A DNA stretch of 18,498 nucleotides from an uncultured Collinsella sp. Lineage in GTDB: Bacteria > Actinomycetota > Coriobacteriia > Coriobacteriales > Coriobacteriaceae. Of this stretch, positions 12,944-18,498 are shown piece after piece. The notes below the pieces were generated by a model, which made no database searches, was not told where the DNA came from, and saw only the letters and a program-made list of their open reading frames with translations. The stretch spans positions 1 to 18,498 of the forward strand of contig CABUAL010000005.1 of the NCBI GenBank assembly GCA_902489515.1, given 5' to 3'. Position 1 is the first letter of the stretch; each line of letters begins with the position of its first letter. The position numbers were made by a program, and so were the translations under genes.

Positions 12944-14149
12944 TTACGCGGACGGCTCCTGCTGAGTAATGCAGTGGATGTTGCCGCCACCGAAGACGAC
13001 CTGCTCGGACTGAACGCCGACGCACTTGTAGACGCCCTCGCCCCAGACCTCGTCGTAGATCTTCTGGAGCGTGTCGACGGCCAGCTGGTCGTTCTCGTCG
13101 CCGTACTGCGGGACGATAACGCCGTGGTTGGTCACGAGGTAGTTCATGTAGGAGGCGATCAGCGGCTCGTCGGGGACGCGCGGCTCGGCGTTCTCGTCGG
13201 CGTCGATGGTGTCGCAGGAAGCCTGGTCCATGAACAGCGGGTTCACGGGCATGCAGAGCTTGTAGACCTTCATCTTGCGGCCCTTGGCGTCGACGGCGTT
13301 GGAGAGGGTCTCGTAGGCAGCGTGGCACTGCTCGTAGAACGGATACTCGGGATCGTCGGTCCAAATGCAGGCCATGACGCCCGGCGCGATGAACGTGGCG
13401 ACGTCGTCGATGTGGCCGTTGGTCTCCTCGGGGTCGATGCCCTCCTTGACCCAGATGACCTTCTCGACACCCAGGTAATCCTTGAGGTGCTCGTCCATGT
13501 AGGCGCGAAGCTCCTCGCTCCAGGGCTCAAACTTCTTGTGGTACTTGGGCCAGATGGACTCGGGATCCTCTTCCTCCTCCAGAACCGCAGAGCAGGTGCG
13601 GCCCGGGGAAAGCAGGCACTGGTCGGTCACGACAAGGGTGCCCTCGCCGTCGACGGTGATGGAGCCGCCCTCGAGGATCATGTCATCGGGACGATAGCGG
13701 CGGCAGCCGGAGAGCTCAGCCATCTTGAGGGCGATCTGCTCGTCCTTGTCCCACGGGAAGTACAGGCCGTCGACGAGGCCGCCGTAGGCGTTGAAGTGCC
13801 AGTGGTTGGCGCGCTTCTCGCCCTTGCCGTTGATGACGTAGGTGGCGGCGGTGTCGCGGAACCAGGCGTCGTCGGTGGTCATCTCGATGACGGTGACGTT
13901 CTCGTCGTTCTCGAAGACGGCCTTGCAGTTGGCGTAGTCGACCTGGTTGGCGCACATATAGACCGGGGTGAACTCGGAGATGGCGCGGGCGATGGCGGCA
14001 TACTGCTTCTGGGCCGGCTTGGCGCCGTGGGCCCAGGTGTCGGTGCGGTGGGGCCAGCCCATCCACACGCGATCCTGCGGGGCGAACTCGGCGGGCATGA
14101 AGAAGCCGTCGGCCTTGGGGGTGGACTCGGACTCGGTGATCGTACGCAT
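12944..14149 (-). CDS. aguA: Agmatine deiminase-like enzyme (second copy, with insertion)
   Basis: A 401-residue homologue of the first AguA, some 28 residues longer. The pentein active-site set is present: DDAWFRDT (Asp94, Arg98), HFNAYGG, EGGSITVDGEGT (Glu160), ETNGHIDD (His246, Asp248) and GGGNIHCITQQ (Cys393). Two differences stand out. The usual RDxGP is RDTAA. The CLLSPGR loop, normally followed by NP, continues as TCSAVLEEEEDPESIWPKYH, an acidic insertion at about 185-212 near the substrate entrance. Substrate range may thus differ, though deimination of agmatine is the default reading given ptcA and permeases in the same orientation. GGAGG precedes the ATG at 14149; upstream in-frame sequence is basic and covers the structured spacer, so it is not coding. 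Confidence 0.9.
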   Translation of the reverse strand: MRTITESESTPKADGFFMPAEFAPQDRVWMGWPHRTDTWAHGAKPAQKQYAAIARAISEFTPVYMCANQVDYANCKAVFENDENVTVIEMTTDDAWFRDTAATYVINGKGEKRANHWHFNAYGGLVDGLYFPWDKDEQIALKMAELSGCRRYRPDDMILEGGSITVDGEGTLVVTDQCLLSPGRTCSAVLEEEEDPESIWPKYHKKFEPWSEELRAYMDEHLKDYLGVEKVIWVKEGIDPEETNGHIDDVATFIAPGVMACIWTDDPEYPFYEQCHAAYETLSNAVDAKGRKMKVYKLCMPVNPLFMDQASCDTIDADENAEPRVPDEPLIASYMNYLVTNHGVIVPQYGDENDQLAVDTLQKIYDEVWGEGVYKCVGVQSEQVVFGGGNIHCITQQEPSA

Positions 14150-14178
14150 AAGATTTCCTCCAAATCGAACGATCGCTT

Positions 14179-14201
14179 GCTGCGGGCGGGTTACCCGCAG
14201 C
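14179..14201 (-). promoter_or_regulatory. 8-bp hairpin in the aguA2 leader
   Basis: GCTGCGGG (14179-14186) pairs exactly with CCCGCAGC (14194-14201), 30 bases before the start codon. There is no T run, so it is not an ordinary terminator. Confidence 0.4.
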
Positions 14202-14342
14202 CTAAAACCAAGAGATGGTAGGCGCCCGTTCCCCGGCAAAGGTCGGGGCGCCCGGCGCCGGTTTTCACGGAGTCGCACCGGCAAGCGACGACGTAACCAA
14301 GTGCGCGGAGACAAAACGCACGAAGGATACGGAAGAGAGATT

Positions 14343-14385
14343 GGGGTGGGCGGTGGTTACCGGAGCTATCGCTCACACCCACCCC
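14343..14385 (-). ncRNA. Three-way junction in the aguA2 leader
   Basis: GGGGTGGG and CCCACCCC (14343-14350 with 14378-14385) close an 8-bp helix. Inside are CGGT/ACCG (14351-14354 with 14359-14362) and GAGC/GCTC (14363-14366 with 14371-14374), each with a 4-nt loop, joined with only three unpaired bases. Same general form as the element at 12792-12832, different sequence. Confidence 0.4.
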
Positions 14386-14404
14386 GGGGAATGGTTAGCA
14401 AACC

Positions 14405-14458
14405 TGTCGCTTGGGCACGTCTCCGAAGAGGCTAGAGTGCCCGGAGTCGGGAGCGACA
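14405..14458 (-). ncRNA. Nested hairpin with UUCG tetraloop in the aguA2 leader
   Basis: TGTCGCT/AGCGACA (14405-14411 with 14452-14458) encloses GGGCAC/GTGCCC (14413-14418 with 14437-14442). That in turn encloses CTC-TTCG-GAG on the minus strand. C(UUCG)G is an exceptionally stable RNA tetraloop and appears only when read in the direction of aguA2 transcription, which favours a functional RNA over a chance DNA palindrome. Confidence 0.45.
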
Positions 14459-14516
14459 AGCCCGACGAAGCGCACGTTGGTACGCGAGGAGGGTTGGAGC
14501 CCCAGAACCGGGTGCT

Positions 14517-15956
14517 CTAGTTCTCCTCGGCCTCGGCGGCCTCCTCAGCGAGACGCTGAGCTGCCAGCTCGGGAGTGAGGCCCTTGTACTCGGTCTCGCG
14601 GCCCTTGGCGCTAACGACGCGGACAACCTCGCCGATGAGCAGAAGCACGATGAAGATAACGATCATCGGGAGCTTGTCGCCAATTTCAGCGGCAGAGAGC
14701 GGCACCAGCGTTGCAACGATGGCCAGGACCAGCTCGATGCAGGGGATGGCCAGCATGACCTTCATCATGGCGCCCTTAAACGGGAACGTGAAGATGCGCT
14801 CGCGGTTGGGGTCGTTCTTACGAAGGTTGAGGAACGCCGGGAACATCGGGATATAGGTGAGCAGCAGGAAGACGACGGAGGTGCCGAAGAGCATCCAGAA
14901 AACACCGTTGGAGATGGCGTCGATGGGAACGAGCTGCAGGCACAGCACCAGGGAAGCAACGATGGCGTTGACCAGGTTGGCGCCGTTGGGCATGTCGTCA
15001 TCCGAGATCATCGAGGCGAAGACCTTGGGCATGTTGCCGTGCTCGGCAGCGTAGCGGGCGACGGAGTTGACGCCGAAGGACCAGGCGGCCATGTTGGCGA
15101 ACAGGGTGATCAGGAAGGCGATGCAGATGACCTTGAAGATCATGGAGTCGCCCACCATGGTCTGGACTGCGACAATCATGCCATAGTCGGGGTCGATGGA
15201 ATCGGCCGGCACAGCAGCGCCGATGCCAAAGCCAGCGAACAGGTAGATCACGGCGATGGACAGGCCACCGACGATGATAGCCTTGGGGATATCGCGAGCG
15301 GGATCGGCCATGTCGTCGGTCATGGTGCAGATGACCTCGAAGCCCATGAAGTTAAAGATGATGATCGACAGGTAGCCGAGAGCGTTGGTGTTGGTGAGCT
15401 CGGGCAGGAAGGTGGCAGCGGACATGTCGTTCGCAAAACCGTTCTCCATGGCATACCAAATGCCCAAAGCGCCAACGATAACGGCGACGGCGACCTTGAT
15501 GATGGCGCCACCGTTAAGGACCCACTCGGAGTCGGCCGCCTTGGAGCGGCCCATGAGGTAGACGATCCACACAAAGGCAAGATCGATACCCATCTTGGCG
15601 ATCAAGTTGAACTCGACGCCAAAGACCATGCCCAAAATGTCGGGGAACATGGTAGCCAGCGAGGCGATCCACAGCGGGTAGTTGACCCAGTAGTAGTACG
15701 AGATGCGGGCGCCCCATTTGTCGCCCAGGCCATCGCGAACCCAGTCGTAAATGCCGCCCTCGCCGTCATAGGTGGTACCGAGCTCGGCGACAACCATGCC
15801 GTAGGGAAGCAGGAAGGTCAGGATCAGGAAGATCCACCAGAAGAACTGCTGGTTGCCAATGGCAGCAGCAGGAGCGGCGGCCTCGCAAACGAAGACGACG
15901 CAGATGATGGTCGAAATGACCGTCAAGAAGGAAAGCTTTTTCTTTCCGTCGCTCAT
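14517..15956 (-). CDS. APC-family permease, likely agmatine/putrescine antiporter (copy 2)
   Basis: A 479-residue, roughly twelve-helix transporter, paralogous to the permease at 10935-12344. It shares FFWWIFLI-x-TFLLPYG, VVAELGT, DWVR-x-GLGD-x-WGAR and FNFMGFEV (helix 6). The cytoplasmic C-terminus is more acidic here (AQRLAEEAAEAEEN). AAGGAG lies six bases before the ATG. It follows ptcA by 133 bases and precedes aguA2 by 367, all on one strand, so at least ptcA and this gene probably share transcription. In characterised agmatine deiminase operons the permease exchanges agmatine for putrescine; that role is inferred here. A GAGC-CCC/GGG-GCTC hairpin (14499-14519) spans the stop, without a T run. 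Confidence 0.88.
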   Translation of the reverse strand: MSDGKKKLSFLTVISTIICVVFVCEAAAPAAAIGNQQFFWWIFLILTFLLPYGMVVAELGTTYDGEGGIYDWVRDGLGDKWGARISYYYWVNYPLWIASLATMFPDILGMVFGVEFNLIAKMGIDLAFVWIVYLMGRSKAADSEWVLNGGAIIKVAVAVIVGALGIWYAMENGFANDMSAATFLPELTNTNALGYLSIIIFNFMGFEVICTMTDDMADPARDIPKAIIVGGLSIAVIYLFAGFGIGAAVPADSIDPDYGMIVAVQTMVGDSMIFKVICIAFLITLFANMAAWSFGVNSVARYAAEHGNMPKVFASMISDDDMPNGANLVNAIVASLVLCLQLVPIDAISNGVFWMLFGTSVVFLLLTYIPMFPAFLNLRKNDPNRERIFTFPFKGAMMKVMLAIPCIELVLAIVATLVPLSAAEIGDKLPMIVIFIVLLLIGEVVRVVSAKGRETEYKGLTPELAAQRLAEEAAEAEEN

Positions 15957-15987
15957 GATGAGCTCCTTCGCTCAGTCTTGGACAGAT

Positions 15988-16063
15988 CCGAGGCCCTAAG
16001 GTATTAAGGCAATTGCTTGGGCCTCGGTGAGCGGGCGACAGGAGACGAGCATCCGCCGCCCGC
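15988..16063 (-). promoter_or_regulatory. Two hairpins in the ptcA-permease spacer
   Basis: CCGAGGCCC (15988-15996) pairs exactly with GGGCCTCGG (16019-16027), and GCGGGCG (16031-16037) with CGCCCGC (16057-16063). Neither has a T run. They may tune permease expression or mRNA stability. A short AAGCC/GGCTT hairpin also lies over the ptcA stop. Confidence 0.4.
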
Positions 16064-16089
16064 AAACGTGCTTTTAGAAGCCTTGAGGC

Positions 16090-17163
16090 TTAGAGCTGCT
16101 CGAGAGCCTCGAGAGCGGCGTGGAGCTCAGCCTTGGCGGAGTACTCGACACCCTCATCGTTGAGCGGGGTGCGCTTGCCCAGGGCGGCAAGGAGAGCACG
16201 GATGGAGTGCTTGCGGTTCTCGGCCTCGACCCAGCACAGGGAGCGCTCGGGATCGTCCATGACCTCGTCGACGACCTCCTCGTTGCGAGTGGCCGGCAGG
16301 CAGTGCATGAACTTGGAGTTGGGGCCAGCGAAGTTCATCATGTCCATGGTGACCTGATACTTGGGATAGAACACGTCCATGTAGTTCTCGCCCGAGACCT
16401 CCTCGTCGTACAGGCCATACCACACGTCGGTGTAGATGAAGTCGGCGCCCTTGATGCACTCGATGTCGTCGGAGATGACGACAGAGCCGCCGGAGACCTT
16501 GCAGTTCTCCTCGGCGATGGCCATCATCTGCTTGCCGAACTCGGCGCGCTCCTCGACGGTGCCAACGTGCAGGCCGCCGTCGGGGATCTGGTGGCCCTTA
16601 GGTCCAAACTGGACGAACTTCATGCCGACCTTGGAGGCGATGAACATGAGGGAGACGCAGACCTGGGTGGCGTCGCCGATGAAGGCCAGGGTGCAGTCCT
16701 CGATCTTCTTGCCCTCGGGGAGGTTCTCGAGCATGGTCATGAGGTCGCCCATCTCCTGCGTGGGATGGTTGAACTCGGACATGCCGTTGATGACGGGCAC
16801 AGCAGAGCCCTCGGCGAGGCCGACGACGTCCTTGTGACGGTCAACGCGAGCCATCATGATGTCGAGCAGCGAGCCCATAACGCGAGCGGTGTCGCCCAGG
16901 GACTCGTGACCGCCGAGCTGGATGGTGCCAGGGCCATAGAACTGAGCATGGCCGCCGAGGTCGGTCATAGCGGTCTCGAAGGAAAGACGAGTGCGGGTGG
17001 AGACCTGCTGGAAGATCATGCCAAGGCTCTTGTTGCGGAGCAGGTGCGGATAATAACCGTCAACCTTGATGGCCTTCTTCATTGCTAGGCCAAGATCCTC
17101 GATAGCCAGGATCTGCTCTTTGGTAAAGTCGTTGGTGTCGATGAAATCCTTAGGCAGTGCCAT
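16090..17163 (-). CDS. ptcA: Putrescine carbamoyltransferase
   Basis: A 357-residue cytoplasmic transcarbamylase that phosphorolyses N-carbamoylputrescine to putrescine and carbamoyl phosphate in the agmatine deiminase pathway. The carbamoyl-phosphate site is STRTR (55-59), with HPTQ at 133-136 and HCLP at 287-290. PTC rather than ornithine transcarbamylase is favoured by [18 protein letters not shown], the [11 protein letters not shown] segment (245-255), [15 protein letters not shown] and the long C-terminal helix, which in PTCs locks the trimer. Ornithine enzymes usually read NGLTDEFHPTQ. The ATG at 17163 has AAAGGAAA before it; an in-frame upstream ATG lies in the hairpin leader and has no site. 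It is the first gene of the minus-strand module and divergent from a LuxR gene. No carbamate kinase follows in the window. Confidence 0.92.
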   Translation of the reverse strand: MALPKDFIDTNDFTKEQILAIEDLGLAMKKAIKVDGYYPHLLRNKSLGMIFQQVSTRTRLSFETAMTDLGGHAQFYGPGTIQLGGHESLGDTARVMGSLLDIMMARVDRHKDVVGLAEGSAVPVINGMSEFNHPTQEMGDLMTMLENLPEGKKIEDCTLAFIGDATQVCVSLMFIASKVGMKFVQFGPKGHQIPDGGLHVGTVEERAEFGKQMMAIAEENCKVSGGSVVISDDIECIKGADFIYTDVWYGLYDEEVSGENYMDVFYPKYQVTMDMMNFAGPNSKFMHCLPATRNEEVVDEVMDDPERSLCWVEAENRKHSIRALLAALGKRTPLNDEGVEYSAKAELHAALEALEQL

Positions 17164-17181
17164 GTCGATTTCCTTTCCGCC

Positions 17182-17239
17182 GGTCTTGCCGACTATTACT
17201 ATGAGGCGCTCGAACATCACGCCTCGTGTTGACAAGACC
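17182..17239 (-). promoter_or_regulatory. Nested leader hairpin before the ptcA ribosome site
   Basis: GGTCTTG/CAAGACC (17182-17188 with 17233-17239) encloses GAGGCG/CGCCTC (17203-17208 with 17220-17225). On the ptcA mRNA the outer stem ends about 7 bases before the ribosome site. A competing CACG/CGTG hairpin is possible. This echoes the stem abutting the ribosome site of the left aguA. Confidence 0.45.
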
Positions 17240-17308
17240 ATCATTCACCCGTATGCAATTTTTACCTAGTTTATTCGGGATTAAAGACCGTTCACGGAGT
17301 TACACCCC

Positions 17309-17357
17309 CTCTAAACCAATATAAACCCGCAGGTCAAGAGTTTACAGGGGGTTTACC
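17309..17357. promoter_or_regulatory. TAAACC/GTTTAC repeat cluster in the ptcA/luxR divergent region
   Basis: TAAACC at 17312 and 17322 (10 bp apart) faces GTTTAC at 17340 and 17351 (11 bp apart), an inverted arrangement of paired half-sites. A possible ptcA promoter overlaps it on the minus strand: TTGACC (17337-17332), 17-base spacer, TTAGAG (17314-17309, poor -10). ACCGTTC and GAACGGT also flank the cluster. Likely operator region for the divergent LuxR. Confidence 0.4.
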
Positions 17358-17424
17358 ATCTAGAACCGCGAACGGTATACGGCTATGCTGTATCTCGGCG
17401 CCTAATCCGCAATGAAACGAAGGG

Positions 17425-17454
17425 TTGAGACGTCTATATCCCACAAGGTATACA
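17425..17454 (+). promoter_or_regulatory. Possible promoter of the right-hand luxR
   Basis: TTGAGA (17425-17430), an 18-base spacer and TATACA (17449-17454), 40 bases before the start codon. Confidence 0.35.
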
Positions 17455-17493
17455 GAACTCGGCCATAGAATAAATGAGATGGGACGGTGACAG

Positions 17494-18459
17494 ATGAACA
17501 CCCTGATGTTCTTCTATACCCTAGCGATACTCGTGATCTGTATTGTGACGGCGGTGCTCTCGCTTGCCGCCTATGCCTCGTCCCGTCGACGCTTCTTTAT
17601 CTATGGCAGCGGCGTATTTATCTGCTATGCCATCGAGATGACCGAGATTTTCTTTTTTGAATACACGCTGCAAAACCAGAGTTTTCCAGCCAGCGACTAT
17701 TACTCAATTACCATGCCTGTGTTGCGGACCTTTGTGGCGACCGCTTCGTAGGCTTTTATTTGGCTCATTGCCATGGATTTGCTCGACAAGCATTCAAAAA
17801 AGCAGTTTGTCATTCCCGTCGCAACGTTCTTGCTGAGCGAGCTGCTGATTATCGTCGCTGTCCCCTACGGCCCCATTCATCAATGGCTCTACTACACGAT
17901 GCGTCAGGTATTCCTTGTTTTCGTGGGGCTATATATCTTTTGGACGGCACGCAAGAGCACACAAGTCGAGCTGAAGGCACGCGTTAACAACCAACGAAAG
18001 CACCTGATTATCGGCGCTATTCTGGTCGGTTGCATCGTTGCCGAGGATTTCTACAACATTCTGATTGTCCCCATGAGTCTGGCGCCCTCTTGGCTGCAAC
18101 TATATCTGTCCGAGCGCAACTTTAGCGAAAACATCTTTGCCTGCTACTTTGCGATTCTGCTGATCATCTACTCCTACCACGTGCTTTCAATCCGCATGCA
18201 GGAGGCGCCCGAGGAAAAGAACGTCAGCGATCTTGACCGACACATCGAAGAGCAGATGCCCTTCTATCGCAACGCCTACAAGCTCTCCAACCGTGAGACC
18301 GAAGTTATGCGTCTGGTCGTACTGGGCAAATCGAACCAAGAGATCGCTGACGAGCTATTCCTTGCCGTGGGCACCGTCAAGACCCACATCCACAACATCC
18401 TGGTCAAAACCGAACAACAAAACCGCACGACGCTCATCCTCCACTTTTGGAAGCGATAA
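17494..18459 (+). pseudogene. Membrane LuxR-family regulator interrupted by one in-frame TAG
   Basis: Reading frame continuous over 322 codons except for TAG at codon 86 (17749-17751), inside the third predicted helix (VLRTFVATAS, stop, AFIWLIAMDLL). Both sides align in one frame with the intact 330-residue paralogue at 9587-10579: multiple helices, then AED-x-Y-x-IL and YLSERN-x-SEN, then a LuxR domain (KLSNRETEVMRLVVLGKSNQ, AVGTVKTHIHNILVKT) to the end. No frameshift is seen. The codon is one base from Tyr, Gln or Trp codons, so a recent nonsense change, a sequencing error or readthrough are all possible; an ATG at 17773 could restart the C-terminal part without a good ribosome site. Divergence from ptcA implies a role in controlling the agmatine module. 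Confidence 0.75.
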
Positions 18460-18498
18460 CCTGCCAAAAAGGGACAGGTTTATTTTGGCAGGTTTTAT
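18460..18498 (+). terminator. Terminator of the right-hand luxR, containing dispersed repeat copy 2
   Basis: CCTGCCAAAA (18460-18469) pairs exactly with TTTTGGCAGG (18483-18492) and is followed by TTTTAT, immediately after the stop codon. Its last 26 bases are identical to 4485-4510. It touches the window edge. Confidence 0.75.

Noticed and set aside
12923..14221. Long plus-strand open frame opposite aguA2, rich in Val, Leu, Gly and Asp
   Set aside because: Antisense shadow of a confidently identified enzyme; composition is typical of such shadows.
1..18498. CRISPR array, tRNA or rRNA genes
   Set aside because: No regularly spaced direct repeats with unique spacers, no TpsiC-like GGTTCGA arm in tRNA context, and no rRNA core sequences were seen.

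Overview
The window reads as a stretch of chromosome from a gut coriobacterium, most likely Collinsella or a close relative. This is inferred from high third-position GC, short palindromic intergenic repeats of a kind I associate with that group, several LuxR-type regulators, and two agmatine deiminase loci. Nothing here names the species with certainty.

Layout. Bases 1-427 hold the start of an IS110-family transposase, cut by the window edge, with its noncoding leader. Two perfect or near-perfect palindromes follow (428-559), then a GNAT acetyltransferase gene. Bases 1403-2144 carry broken gene pieces, including the C-lobe of a protein kinase. A first agmatine deiminase gene (aguA, minus) is divergent from a soluble LuxR regulator (plus). 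A repeat-rich gap (4409-4780) leads to a DUF4143-type AAA ATPase preceded by three 23-bp tandem repeats. Next come a MATE transporter and a YtcJ-like amidohydrolase, probably one operon. A seven-helix membrane LuxR regulator lies divergent from a 63-residue small protein.

The right half is a putrescine/agmatine module on the minus strand: putrescine carbamoyltransferase (ptcA), an APC permease, a second, longer agmatine deiminase, and a second paralogous APC permease. Divergent from ptcA is a second membrane LuxR regulator, interrupted in frame by one TAG codon. Together these would import agmatine in exchange for putrescine, hydrolyse it to N-carbamoylputrescine and ammonia, and convert that to putrescine and carbamoyl phosphate. 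The carbamate kinase that would harvest ATP is not in the window.

The least ordinary feature is the RNA-like structure in the spacers of the right-hand module. The gaps after aguA2 (12345-12943) and before it (14150-14516) contain nested stems, two compact three-way junctions, a C(UUCG)G tetraloop readable only on the minus strand, and a terminator placed about 20 nt before the second permease start. These could be regulatory leaders. I could not match them to a known riboswitch class, and GC-rich spacers do produce chance hairpins, so they are candidates rather than assignments.
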